Shown: positions 8,823-17,175 of the stretch, piece by piece | How positions within the stretch are numbered: position 1 is the stretch's first letter | How the letters are laid out: every line of letters starts with the position of its first letter | Assembly: GCA_947495695.1 (NCBI GenBank) | Contig: CANLZP010000002.1 | Location: 434,001-498,000, forward strand | Direction: 5' to 3' | DNA from: an uncultured Erythrobacter sp. | Lineage (GTDB): Bacteria; Pseudomonadota; Alphaproteobacteria; Sphingomonadales; Sphingomonadaceae | Length of the DNA: 64,000 bases | Notes under the pieces: generated by a model | What the model was told of the DNA's origin: nothing | The model's database searches: none | The model's input: only the letters and a program-made list of their open reading frames with translations | Position numbers and translations under genes: made by a program

Positions 8823-9571
8823 TGCGGTGGTTGGTCTTCTTCGGGATGGCATTACTGGCAGCTTGTCAGCCTTCTGAGCAGGCCAGCGAACGTGCCGAAA
8901 CCGCGCTGGAGTTTCCATTGCCGGACCGGCCAGTGTCCAAAGTTACTTCCAACCAATTTTCCAACGAAGATGTCCGCGACAGCCGCGGTGAAGCGCAAAA
9001 GGTTATGGATCTGGCCAATATTGCCGATGGTAATACGGTGGCCGATATTGGTGCGGGCGAGGGCTATTACACCGTTCGTCTGGCAGCCCGTGTGGGCGAG
9101 ACGGGTCGGGTGTTGGCACAAGATATTGACCGAGAGGCGTTGGAGCGTTTGGGATCACGTGTTGAGCGAGAGCGACTGGACAATGTCTCCATCAAGCTTG
9201 GCCAGCCCGACGATCCGCAGCTGCCGGTCGATAGCTTTGACCGCATCTTTCTGGTCCATATGTATCACGAAGTGACCGAGCCTTATGCGTTCTTATGGAG
9301 GCTGTGGCCTGCGCTTGCCCAAGGCGGCCAAGTCATCGTGGTCGATACAGATCGGCCAACCGACCAGCATGGCATTCCACCGCTGTTGTTGGTGTGCGAG
9401 TTTGAAGCGGTTGGGTTTCGCCTGACCGAATTTATCGAGAAGCCCGATATTCGCGGCTATTTTGCTCGATTTGAGCCCGATGGAACACGCCGTGCTCCTG
9501 AGGAAATCGAGGCGTGCAGCACCGGCAAATTGAGCCGGGCGCGTGCGCCAAACAAGCCATCCACAAGCTGA
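8822..9571 (+). CDS. Class I methyltransferase-fold protein with lipoprotein signal
   Basis: This 249-aa protein starts on the last base of the prfB stop codon. Residues 1-15 (MRWLVFFGMALLAAC) form a short basic n-region, a hydrophobic core and a lipobox LAAC, which predicts lipidation at Cys15 and export. The mature part nevertheless holds an intact SAM-binding motif I (VADIGAGEGYYT), an acidic post-I loop (AQDID) and FDRIFLVHMYHEV. SAM is cytoplasmic, so an exported methyltransferase is paradoxical. Either the lipobox is not used, or the fold serves another purpose, or it works from the inner face. It could be mistaken for prmC, the RF2 glutamine methyltransferase, but I do not see the NPPY motif that marks that enzyme. 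Confidence 0.7.
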   Translation: MRWLVFFGMALLAACQPSEQASERAETALEFPLPDRPVSKVTSNQFSNEDVRDSRGEAQKVMDLANIADGNTVADIGAGEGYYTVRLAARVGETGRVLAQDIDREALERLGSRVERERLDNVSIKLGQPDDPQLPVDSFDRIFLVHMYHEVTEPYAFLWRLWPALAQGGQVIVVDTDRPTDQHGIPPLLLVCEFEAVGFRLTEFIEKPDIRGYFARFEPDGTRRAPEEIEACSTGKLSRARAPNKPSTS

Positions 9572-9667
9572 TGAGATAAATACTGCGCATTCTCTGCTCA
9601 ACTGAGCTAGGGGGGTGCCAAAGAAGGGGTCGCAACGTGAGGATACGACCTCAACGGGAGTTTTTGA

Positions 9668-11071
9668 GTGTTTAAGGGATTGAGCCCTATCCAATATGCG
9701 GGGCGCGAAGTGTGGCCGCTTATTGAAGGCGGAAAAGGCGTTTCTGCAACCAACCATGCCAGCTCTGGCGCATGGGCTGCTGCTGGCGGCATTGGCACGG
9801 TTAGCGCAGTGAATGCGGACAGCTATGATGACAATGGCGATCCCATCCCCCAAGTCTATCCGCAGGCAACCCGCCGCGAACGGCATGAACAGTTGATCCG
9901 CTATGCCATCGATGGGGCGAGCGAACAGGTGCGCCGGGCGTATGAGATTTCGGGCGGCAAGGGCGCGATAAACATCAATGTGCTGTGGGAAATGGGCGGG
10001 GCTCAGGCCGTGCTCGAAGGCGTATTGGAAAACACCAAAGGCATGGTGGCCGGCGTCACTTGCGGGGCTGGCATGCCCTATAAGCTGGCCGAGATCGCGG
10101 CCCGGCACAATGTGCATTATCTGCCGATCATCAGTTCTGCTCGTGCGTTCCGCGCTTTGTGGAAGCGGAGCTATTCTAAAGTTCCCGAACTGATGGCTGC
10201 GGTGGTTTATGAAGATCCCTGGTTGGCCGGTGGCCACAACGGTCTTTCCAACGCCGAAGATCCAACCAAGCCGGAAGATCCCTATCCCCGGGTGAAGGCT
10301 TTGCGCGAAACGATGCGCAAGGAAGGCGTTTCAGAAGACACTGCCATCGTAATGGCCGGCGGGGTTTGGTGCCTGAGCGAATGGCAGGACTGGATCGACA
10401 ACCCAGATCTGGGCAAGATTGCTTTCCAGTTTGGTACGCGGCCATTGCTGACCAAAGAAAGCCCCATTCCCGACGTTTGGAAAAACATGCTGCGCACGGT
10501 CGAACCAGGCGATGTGTTGTTGCACAAATTTTCACCCACGGGGTTCTATTCGTCAGCGGTGAAAACGCCGTTTCTTTACGATCTGATGCACCGCAGCGAA
10601 CGACAGATCCCCTTCTTCAAGCGCGACGAGGAAGAGGGTACGGTCCGATTGGGTGATGAAGGCAAAGCCAAGAATTTTTGGGTAAAGCCGGATGATCGCA
10701 AGAAAGCTCTGGGCTGGATCGCGGAAGGTCATTCAGAGGCGTTGAAGACGCCCGACAATACGATTGTTTTCGTGACTCCGGACAGTCGCGATACCATTCG
10801 TAAGGACCAACAAGATTGCATGGGTTGCCTATCGCATTGTGGATTCTCGTCATGGAAAGATCATGATGATTACACCACCGGTCGGTTGGCTGATCCGCGC
10901 AGCTTCTGCATCCAGAAAACCTTGCAGGACGTTGCCCATGGCGGGCATCCAGACAATAATTTGGCCTTCGCAGGGCATGCCGCTTATCGGTTCAAACAAG
11001 ACCCGTTCTATTCCAACAATTACACCCCCACGGTGAAGGAATTGGTCGAGCGGATCCTTTCTGGCGATTGA
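9668..11071 (+). CDS. Nitronate monooxygenase-like NAD(P)H-dependent flavin oxidoreductase
   Basis: This 467-aa protein has the FMN-binding TIM-barrel features of the 2-nitropropane dioxygenase/NMO family (GIGTVSAVNAD, GAININVLWEMGG, GVTCGAGMP, then IVMAGGVW). It is longer than common NMOs of about 320-360 aa. The extra C-terminal part carries a cysteine pattern C384-x2-C387-x3-C391 and C414, suggesting a metal or Fe-S site. Translation starts at GTG with GGGAG 7 bases upstream. The true substrate is uncertain: the family contains nitronate oxidases and other flavin oxidoreductases, and the first residues (LSPIQYAGREVWPLIEGGKGVS) differ from classical NMOs. It is transcribed alone and converges on the cysteine-cluster gene. 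Confidence 0.75.
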   Translation: MFKGLSPIQYAGREVWPLIEGGKGVSATNHASSGAWAAAGGIGTVSAVNADSYDDNGDPIPQVYPQATRRERHEQLIRYAIDGASEQVRRAYEISGGKGAININVLWEMGGAQAVLEGVLENTKGMVAGVTCGAGMPYKLAEIAARHNVHYLPIISSARAFRALWKRSYSKVPELMAAVVYEDPWLAGGHNGLSNAEDPTKPEDPYPRVKALRETMRKEGVSEDTAIVMAGGVWCLSEWQDWIDNPDLGKIAFQFGTRPLLTKESPIPDVWKNMLRTVEPGDVLLHKFSPTGFYSSAVKTPFLYDLMHRSERQIPFFKRDEEEGTVRLGDEGKAKNFWVKPDDRKKALGWIAEGHSEALKTPDNTIVFVTPDSRDTIRKDQQDCMGCLSHCGFSSWKDHDDYTTGRLADPRSFCIQKTLQDVAHGGHPDNNLAFAGHAAYRFKQDPFYSNNYTPTVKELVERILSGD

Positions 11072-11098
11072 TGGGTCGGGCCTAAGCCTGCAACATCG

Positions 11099-11623
11099 CT
11101 AATCCTGTGAGACTTTGATCAACTTTTGGTCTTTGGCCCGAAAGCGCTTGTCGATCAGTGCCTGCAAAGCAAAATAGGCGAGCCTTCCTTGCATGGCCGC
11201 CTGCTTGCTTACACCCTCGGGCAAATCGTCACCGAGCAATGCTTTGCCTCCGTTGACAATGTTTGTTCCTGTTGGCAGCACTTCGCTCGCCTCAGACAGC
11301 AATTGCCGGGCCTGAGCGGCCACCTGCTTGGCCTCGTCCATACTCGTTTTGCCAGCATCGACGTCTCTCACCAGCTTGCACAAATACTCGCCGCAAATCT
11401 TGGGTCGACCTTGATCATAGATTGTGCAGGCTGTGCCAGACAGGAAATGGCAGGGCAGAGGTAGCCGGTCATCAACATAAACGCCGTCGCTCTGACTCAC
11501 GCCGGCATCAGCCAGAACTGCCTTGTCGTCCTCGGTTAGCTTGGCATGTGAAAAGATCGCGCCCGTGCAACACAGGCCGCAGCTCACACACAATTCACTC
11601 AGATTGACATTTCCACCGGCCAT
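11099..11623 (-). CDS. YkgJ-type cysteine cluster protein
   Basis: This 174-aa soluble protein has an N-terminal C12-x2-C15-x2-C18-C19 cluster followed by PCHFL..ACTIYDQGRPKICGEYLC, the arrangement seen in the putative zinc- or iron-chelating YkgJ/UPF0153 family. The remaining C-terminal helix-rich part is not diagnostic. The molecular role of the family is not established; metal binding is expected from the clustered cysteines. The ribosome-binding site in front of the ATG is weak. It converges with the NMO-like gene and sits 130 bases downstream of the 2-hydroxyacid dehydrogenase gene on the same strand. Confidence 0.75.
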   Translation of the reverse strand: MAGGNVNLSELCVSCGLCCTGAIFSHAKLTEDDKAVLADAGVSQSDGVYVDDRLPLPCHFLSGTACTIYDQGRPKICGEYLCKLVRDVDAGKTSMDEAKQVAAQARQLLSEASEVLPTGTNIVNGGKALLGDDLPEGVSKQAAMQGRLAYFALQALIDKRFRAKDQKLIKVSQD

Positions 11624-11753
11624 TGCGTGGCATTCATGCAGAGCCAGATCGACAAAATCAATTGGCCTGCGCCAATTTTCCCAGAGCGCTTTGGTATGAC
11701 TTGCCGCCGCGTCATGCCATTATGGAATACGCATCGCTTTCGGGCTTGTTTCG

Positions 11754-12773
11754 CTAGTGGATCAGCGCTTCCAACACTTGATCAGGGGGACGATGACCGT
11801 CCATCCAAAAGCGGATATTGGCGATGACCTTCTCCCCAGATGCTTCGCGCCCTTCTGCCGTAGCGCTGCCGATATGAGGCAAGGTCATCACATTGGGGTG
11901 ATCAAGCAGCCGCTGATCGACATTGGGTTCGTCAGGATAGACATCCAGCCCTGCGCCTACCAACTGCCCGCTTTGCAAGGCTGCTATCAGGGCTTCTTGA
12001 TCGATCAATTCACCGCGAGCGGTGTTGATGATGCTGGCCCCAGGTTTCATCAAGGCAATCCGGCGCTTGTCCAACAGGCCCTTGGTTTCATCCGTCAGCG
12101 GACAATGCAGCGTGAGAATGTCGGATTGTGCGACCAGCGTATCCAGATCGCTGACAAATGTGGCCCCCAACATTTGCTCCTGCGCTTCGGGAAGTTGGCG
12201 ACGACCATGATAGGCCACTTTCAGCCCGAAGGCGCGCGCACGATGTGCAACCGCCTGACCAATCCGTCCCATTCCGACAATACCCAGAACCTTGCCGCCC
12301 AGCTTGCGGCCCAGCATTCCCGATGGCGCCCAGCCAGTCCATTCACCGCGCCTGACCAAAGCGATCCCTTCGCGAATCCGGCGGGGAACACCGATGATGC
12401 CCGCCATGGCAAGGTCAGCTGTGTCGTCGGTGAATACGCCGGGCGTATTGGTGACGATGATCTTGCGTTTGGCCGCGGCTCCCAAAGCGATATGTTCGGT
12501 GCCAGCACCAAAGCTGGCGATCAGGCGCAGATTTTCGCCTGCCTGTTCGATCATCTGAGCATCGATACTGTCTGTGACCGCAGGGACCAGAACGTCACAT
12601 TCGCGCATCGCAGCCATCAATTGATCACGCGATAGGGGGGTATCACTGCTGTTCAGCGTCGTATCGAACAGCTCGCTCATCCGTGCCTCGACATTGGGCA
12701 TCAGGTGCCGCGTCACAAAGACTTTGGGTGTTCGGTCAATCGGTTTGCGCGAAAGCGCGTCATCATTTGCCAT
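11754..12773 (-). CDS. D-isomer-specific 2-hydroxyacid dehydrogenase (glyoxylate/hydroxypyruvate reductase type)
   Basis: This 339-aa cytoplasmic oxidoreductase interconverts 2-oxoacids and D-2-hydroxyacids. The nucleotide-binding signature is GIVGMGRIGQAVAHRARAFG. The catalytic Arg lies in NTARGELID, the Glu in VYPDEPN and the His in LPHIGSAT. After the second beta-strand of the Rossmann fold the sequence reads YHGRRQLP; the paired arginines instead of an acidic residue suggest NADP(H) preference (inference). This composition is typical of glyoxylate/hydroxypyruvate reductases rather than phosphoglycerate dehydrogenase, which carries a C-terminal ACT domain not seen here. It is divergent from the SH3-domain gene. 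Confidence 0.88.
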   Translation of the reverse strand: MANDDALSRKPIDRTPKVFVTRHLMPNVEARMSELFDTTLNSSDTPLSRDQLMAAMRECDVLVPAVTDSIDAQMIEQAGENLRLIASFGAGTEHIALGAAAKRKIIVTNTPGVFTDDTADLAMAGIIGVPRRIREGIALVRRGEWTGWAPSGMLGRKLGGKVLGIVGMGRIGQAVAHRARAFGLKVAYHGRRQLPEAQEQMLGATFVSDLDTLVAQSDILTLHCPLTDETKGLLDKRRIALMKPGASIINTARGELIDQEALIAALQSGQLVGAGLDVYPDEPNVDQRLLDHPNVMTLPHIGSATAEGREASGEKVIANIRFWMDGHRPPDQVLEALIH

Positions 12774-12885
12774 AAGACTTGCGCTAGGACGGGCAGGGCG
12801 ATGCGGTCAAGCATGTTAAAAGCCAAGGTTTAGAAACATCAGGGGTTGAAGCGGGGCCGCGCAATTGGGTATTACTGCCGGTGAT

Positions 12886-13356
12886 ATGCGTTCACTCATT
12901 GCCCCTATAACTGCATTTGCGTTGATTGCGCCGATGGCGACCGCCTCTGCCCAGAACCGAGAGGTACCATATTGGGCAGCGATGAGGGCGGGAGAGGTCA
13001 ATATGCGGGTCGGGCCAAGCCCCGATTATCGCATCGATTGGGTGTACACACGCAAAGGTCTGCCGATCAAAGTTGTTCGCGTGATGGAAGGTTGGCGTCT
13101 GATCGAGGATATCGACGGCACTCAGGGATGGGTCGTTGCGCGCCTTTTGACGCCAGATCGCGGTGCGATTGTGATTGGTGAAGGGGTGGCTCCTATGCGT
13201 GCCGAGCCCAATGACGCAGCGCAATTGAAGTGGAATCTGGAACCAGGCGTGGTGGGTGTGCTGGGCAATTGCACTGATGGTTGGTGCCGATTGAATGTTG
13301 GTGGCCGCGATGGCTGGGTCAAAGCAGAGCGGCTGTGGGGCGATGGCGAGCCCTAA
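12886..13356 (+). CDS. Secreted SH3-like domain protein
   Basis: This 156-aa exported protein has a signal peptide (about residues 1-22, ending ATASAQN) followed by two bacterial SH3-like modules: VNMRVGPSPDY..GWRLIEDIDGTQGWV and MRAEPNDAAQ..GWCRLNVGGRDGWV. Such modules commonly bind peptidoglycan or serve as periplasmic protein-binding folds. The ORF track begins at TTG 12865; ATG 12886 is a better start because it places the signal peptide at the N-terminus. It is preceded by a divergent dehydrogenase gene and followed by a convergent lipoprotein gene with a terminator between. Confidence 0.8.
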   Translation: MRSLIAPITAFALIAPMATASAQNREVPYWAAMRAGEVNMRVGPSPDYRIDWVYTRKGLPIKVVRVMEGWRLIEDIDGTQGWVVARLLTPDRGAIVIGEGVAPMRAEPNDAAQLKWNLEPGVVGVLGNCTDGWCRLNVGGRDGWVKAERLWGDGEP

Positions 13357-13378
13357 AGCGCGGGCCTGAATGTGGCGC

Positions 13379-13411
13379 AAAGAAAAAGGGCAGCCCATTG
13401 CTGGACCGCCC
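13379..13411 (-). terminator. Intrinsic terminator after the twin lipoprotein genes
   Basis: On the minus strand GGGCGGTCC pairs with GGGCTGCCC (nine pairs including two G-U) around the loop AGCAAT, followed directly by TTTTTCTTT. It is 25 bases beyond the stop codon of the lipoprotein gene ending at 13436 and would end transcription of that pair. Confidence 0.8.
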
Positions 13412-13435
13412 CGATTCTCAAACAGCCAAAAAGCC

Positions 13436-13828
13436 TTAGCCTTCAGCGTCAGCTTCTTCTGCTACGGGAGCAACAGAAACGGTGTCGCCATCGTCGCTGA
13501 CTGAAGTGAACGAACCATCTTCGCCAGCAGGGCTGTTGGTCCAGCAAGTGGCGCCTTCATCGTCGCCATCTGCATCAAAGCAAACTTTGCCATCTTGATC
13601 GACGTAAGTGCCGGTGCCAGTTGTCTCACCGATTGTCATCGAGAACGTACCATCGTCTTCGCTGACCATCGTGCCAACGGAACCATCAGCATAGGTCACT
13701 TCGTAGGTGCCCGCTGCAACGGGAGCAGGTGCAGCCACTTCTTCAGCGGCTTCTTCAACGGCAGGTGCTTCAGCTTCGGCGCAAGCTGCCAGTGCGGCTA
13801 TGCTTGCCAATGCGATCAGTTTCTTCAT
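13436..13828 (-). CDS. Small acidic lipoprotein (paralogue of the next gene)
   Basis: This 130-aa precursor has a lipoprotein signal (MKKLIALASIAALAAC, lipobox LAAC, Cys16). The mature protein has an Ala/Glu/Pro-rich linker and then a compact acidic domain containing GTYEVTYADGS, GTYVDQDGKVCFDADGD, CWTNSPAGEDGS and DDGDTVSV. Two cysteines in that domain could form a disulfide. I do not recognise a named family. The neighbouring upstream gene encodes a protein with the same order of motifs, so the pair probably arose by tandem duplication. A clear terminator follows. Function is unknown; it is envelope-anchored. Confidence 0.75.
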   Translation of the reverse strand: MKKLIALASIAALAACAEAEAPAVEEAAEEVAAPAPVAAGTYEVTYADGSVGTMVSEDDGTFSMTIGETTGTGTYVDQDGKVCFDADGDDEGATCWTNSPAGEDGSFTSVSDDGDTVSVAPVAEEADAEG

Positions 13829-13850
13829 TACTTTACCTCCAATAAATCAT

Positions 13851-14288
13851 TCAATTTGCGGAATTTTCGACCCTGGTTACGGTAAGGACGGAACCGTCAT
13901 CTGCGGTGGCCGTCCAACTCCCGTCGTCACCGGGGCGTGTTAGGTCCCAGCATAGCTTCCCGGCGTCTGCATCGTCGGGCTTGGCGCAGAATTCTGCACC
14001 ATTATCGGAATCTGTATTGGTGTAAGTGCCCGTTACGGGATCAAGGCCATTGGCCGCGAGCGTAAACGTGCCGTCTGCGTTCAAGGTCCAGATCGCCTCG
14101 GTTCCATCGCTATCAACGGTGGTAAATGCTCCGGCAATGGGGCCGCCATCAACGGCAGTGGGGCCTGCATTGGCAAGGCCTGCATCGTCGAGATTTTCTT
14201 CAACTTGCTCAAGATCAGCAGGAGCCTCTGGCTGCGAACATCCAGTCAACGTTACCGCAATTGCCGTCGCAATCAGCAAAGTCCGCAT
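13851..14288 (-). CDS. Small acidic lipoprotein (tandem paralogue)
   Basis: This 145-aa precursor has signal MRTLLIATAIAVTLTGC (lipobox LTGC, Cys17). The mature domain shows GTYTNTDSDNGAEFCAKPDD, LCWDLTRPGDDGSW and DDGSVLTV, matching in order the motifs of the downstream lipoprotein. The ORF track starts 18 bases earlier; ATG 14288 is favoured by the strong AAGGGGG ribosome-binding site 7 bases upstream and by the compact signal peptide it gives. It is separated from its paralogue by 22 bases, so the two are probably co-transcribed. I cannot assign a function. Confidence 0.75.
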   Translation of the reverse strand: MRTLLIATAIAVTLTGCSQPEAPADLEQVEENLDDAGLANAGPTAVDGGPIAGAFTTVDSDGTEAIWTLNADGTFTLAANGLDPVTGTYTNTDSDNGAEFCAKPDDADAGKLCWDLTRPGDDGSWTATADDGSVLTVTRVENSAN

Positions 14289-14370
14289 AGCAATCCCCCT
14301 TAGCAAGCGGCATCAAACCACATTGAGCCAAGGGTGCTAGCACGTAAATCCGCGATTGAGAAATCTACCT

Positions 14371-15570
14371 TTATTCAGTGATCTCAACCGCAATGGCCGT
14401 GGCTTCGCCGCCGCCGATGCAAAGGCTGGCAACGCCCTTGGTTTTGCCCTGATTTTTCAGCGCATTCAGCAAGGTCACGATGATCCTTGTGCCCGAGGCG
14501 CCAATAGGGTGGCCCAAGGCTGTTGCGCCGCCGTTTACGTTGATCTTGTCATGCGGGATGCCGATGTCTTTCATGGCGAACATGGCAACACAGGCGAAGG
14601 CCTCGTTCACTTCCCACAGGTCGACATCATCAATGGTCCAGCCAGCGTTTTTCAAAACTTTCTCGATCGCGCCGACGGGGGCAATGGTAAAGTCCTTGGG
14701 TTCGCGAGCGTGGGCCGCGATGGCGGTGATCTTTGCGACTGGCTGCAAGCCTTTCTCTGCTGCAACGCTGGAGCGGGTGAGCACGACTGCAGCTGCGCCA
14801 TCAGAGATCGAGCTGGAGGTTGCCGCTGTAATTGTCCCGTCTTTGGCAAATGCAGCGCGCAGCTGTGGGATCTTGTCCGGACGGCCTTTGCCAGGCTGCT
14901 CGTCTACTGCAACGGTGACTTCGCCCTTGCGGGTCTTAAAGGTCACGGGAACAACCTCGTCGGCAAAAGCGCCTGTCTCGATGGCCGCATTGGCGCGGCG
15001 CAAAGATTCGATGGAATATTCGTCCATGTTCTCGCGGGTCAGCTGATATTCGTCGGCGGTGTCCTGGGCGAAGGTGCCCATCGCTCGACCTTCTTCATAG
15101 GCATCTTCCAGCCCATCCAGGAACATATGATCATAGGCCGTGTCATGTCCAATACGCGCGCCCGAGCGATGCTTTTTCAGCAGATAGGGAGCGTTGGTCA
15201 TGCTCTCCATCCCGCCGGCAATAACCATATCAACCGTACCGCAAGCCAGCGCTTCGGAACCCATGATAACGGTCTGCATACCGCTGCCGCACACCTTGTT
15301 GACGGTAGTGGCCTGAACCGATTTGGGCAGGCCTGCTTTGATGCCAGCCTGGCGCGCAGGGGCTTGTCCCAATCCCGCTGGCAGCACGCAGCCCATGTAA
15401 ATCCGGTCGAAAGTTTCCGCATCGACATTGGACCGCTCAACCGCTGCCTTGACTGCGGTCGCCCCCAAATCTGTCGCTGACACATCGGCCAATGCGCCTT
15501 GCATGCCGCCCATCGGGGTGCGGGCATAAGACAGAATGACAATCGGATCAGCGCTGGACAATTGGGTCAT
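14371..15570 (-). CDS. Acetyl-CoA C-acetyltransferase (thiolase)
   Basis: This 399-aa thiolase condenses or cleaves acyl-CoA units. The acylated cysteine is in NKVCGSGMQ, the His in ALGHPIGASGTR and the second active-site Cys in SLCIGGGEATA, all at family positions; the length is typical for biosynthetic or degradative type II thiolases. The track extends 52 residues further upstream, but ATG 15570 (MTQLSSADP) has GAAGG upstream and starts where the fold begins. It is divergent from an aldehyde dehydrogenase gene across 170 bases. I cannot tell from sequence alone whether it is beta-oxidation FadA-like or acetoacetyl-CoA thiolase AtoB/PhaA-like; the latter fits the sequence better. Confidence 0.9.
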   Translation of the reverse strand: MTQLSSADPIVILSYARTPMGGMQGALADVSATDLGATAVKAAVERSNVDAETFDRIYMGCVLPAGLGQAPARQAGIKAGLPKSVQATTVNKVCGSGMQTVIMGSEALACGTVDMVIAGGMESMTNAPYLLKKHRSGARIGHDTAYDHMFLDGLEDAYEEGRAMGTFAQDTADEYQLTRENMDEYSIESLRRANAAIETGAFADEVVPVTFKTRKGEVTVAVDEQPGKGRPDKIPQLRAAFAKDGTITAATSSSISDGAAAVVLTRSSVAAEKGLQPVAKITAIAAHAREPKDFTIAPVGAIEKVLKNAGWTIDDVDLWEVNEAFACVAMFAMKDIGIPHDKINVNGGATALGHPIGASGTRIIVTLLNALKNQGKTKGVASLCIGGGEATAIAVEITE

Positions 15571-15741
15571 GAAATTGGGCCTTCGATGGAGAATGAACGT
15601 GTCGCGCATGTACGTTGCAGCTTTGGCAAATTCAATTCGTAATGCGTGGTCATTCGTATGAACTTGTGTTTGCGGCCAGCATCGGCAAGAACCAATGGCA
15701 ATCCGCAACTGAAACTGGCGGCACACAATTACTAGGAGCGA

Positions 15742-17175
15742 ATGATGGCTGAATCCAAACGTGACGAGATGGAGCGAATCCTAAAACTGCAACGCTCGGT
15801 CTTCACCGCCAACCGGCCAGAGGAAATGTCCAAGCGTGTCGACCGGATCAATCGCGCTTTGACCTTGCTCAAAACCCATGCGGAAGAATTCGCCAAAGTT
15901 ATGGCAGCCGATTTTGGCAGCCGGAGTATCCAGCAATCCATATTGACCGATATTGCAGCCACGGTGGGCGTTGGAGAATATTCGCTCAAGAATATGTCCA
16001 AATGGACCAAACGAGAGAAGCGCAAAGTTCAGTTTCCATTAGGTTTGCTGGGAGCCAAAGCCGAGGTTCGTTACGAGCCCAAAGGCGTGGTTGGTATCCT
16101 CAGCCCGTGGAATTTCCCGGTCAATCTGGCTTTCTCGCCCTTGATGCAGATCTTTGCCGCGGGAAATCGCGCGATGATCAAACCCAGCGAATTTACCGAG
16201 CGGACATCTTTGTTGATGGCGGAATTGGTGACCGAATATTTCACCCCTGACGAGCTTGCCGTTATTACCGGCGGACCCGAAGTGGCGGCGGAATTTTCAT
16301 CGTTGCCGTTTGACCACCTGGTGTTCACTGGCTCGACCCCGACGGGACGCCGAGTCATGGAAGCGGCCTCTGCAAACTTGGTGCCCGTGACCTTGGAATT
16401 GGGCGGCAAAAGCCCCGTTTTCATGGGACGCAGCGCCGATGTTTCTCGCGCCGGAGAGCGGATCGCCTTGGGCAAGATGATGAATGCTGGGCAGATCTGC
16501 CTCTCGCCCGATTACATGATTGTGCCAGAAGACATGGAGGACGAGGCAATCGCTGGTGTAAGCAAAGCTGCTTCGGCCATGTATCCCACCGTGCTGCATA
16601 ATGATGACTATGCATCGATTGTGTCCGATCGCCACTTTGACCGGTTGCAAGAAGTTGTCGCGGATGCGCGCGACAAGGGTGCCGAGGTGATCGAGGTCAA
16701 TCCTGCCAATGAAGATTTCTCCAACACCAATGCCCGCAAGATGCCGCTCACAATTCTGCGCAATGTGGAAGACGGTATGCTGGCCATGCAGGAAGAATTG
16801 TTTGGACCGGTATTGCCGGTAAAGACCTATCGCAACATCGATGAAGCCATCGATTATGTGAACGCCAATGACCGTCCGTTGGGCCTGTATTACTTTGGCG
16901 AGGACAAGGCCGAGCAAGAGCAAGTCCTGACCCGTACGATCTCTGGGGGTGTGACCGTCAATGATGTGATCTTCCACATCTCTATGGATGATCTGCCATT
17001 CGGCGGCGTTGGCCCTTCAGGCATGGGATCGTACCACGGTGTCGAAGGGTTCCGCGAATTCAGCCACGCGCGCTCTGTGTACCACCAACCCAAGATTGAT
17101 ATTGCGAAACTGGGCGGGTTCAAACCACCTTATGGCAAGGCAACAGACAAGGCTTTGGCTGGCTTATTGAAATGA
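15742..17175 (+). CDS. Coniferyl-aldehyde-type aldehyde dehydrogenase
   Basis: This 477-aa NAD(P)-dependent aldehyde dehydrogenase oxidises an aldehyde to the acid. Conserved blocks are ILSPWNFPVNL, the catalytic Glu in LELGGKSP, the catalytic Cys in NAGQICLSPDY, ELFGPVLPV and the terminal FGGVGPSGMGSYHG. The ICLSPDY and SGMGSYHGVEGF variants and overall length are characteristic of the coniferyl/class 3-like ALDH group (CalB) rather than betaine or succinate-semialdehyde enzymes. AGGAG precedes two in-frame ATGs (15742, 15745); either may be used. The stop overlaps the next gene's start (ATGA), indicating translational coupling to a secreted beta-propeller-like protein. Confidence 0.85.
   Translation: MMAESKRDEMERILKLQRSVFTANRPEEMSKRVDRINRALTLLKTHAEEFAKVMAADFGSRSIQQSILTDIAATVGVGEYSLKNMSKWTKREKRKVQFPLGLLGAKAEVRYEPKGVVGILSPWNFPVNLAFSPLMQIFAAGNRAMIKPSEFTERTSLLMAELVTEYFTPDELAVITGGPEVAAEFSSLPFDHLVFTGSTPTGRRVMEAASANLVPVTLELGGKSPVFMGRSADVSRAGERIALGKMMNAGQICLSPDYMIVPEDMEDEAIAGVSKAASAMYPTVLHNDDYASIVSDRHFDRLQEVVADARDKGAEVIEVNPANEDFSNTNARKMPLTILRNVEDGMLAMQEELFGPVLPVKTYRNIDEAIDYVNANDRPLGLYYFGEDKAEQEQVLTRTISGGVTVNDVIFHISMDDLPFGGVGPSGMGSYHGVEGFREFSHARSVYHQPKIDIAKLGGFKPPYGKATDKALAGLLK

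Noticed and set aside
11624-11753. 66-aa plus-strand ORF (11627..11827) between two minus-strand genes
   Set aside because: It runs into the antisense of the dehydrogenase gene and has no ribosome-binding site or motif.
14356-15480. 374-aa plus-strand ORF across the thiolase gene
   Set aside because: Shadow of the thiolase coding strand; the translated product has no coherent motif and its Cys/His-rich look mirrors thiolase codons.
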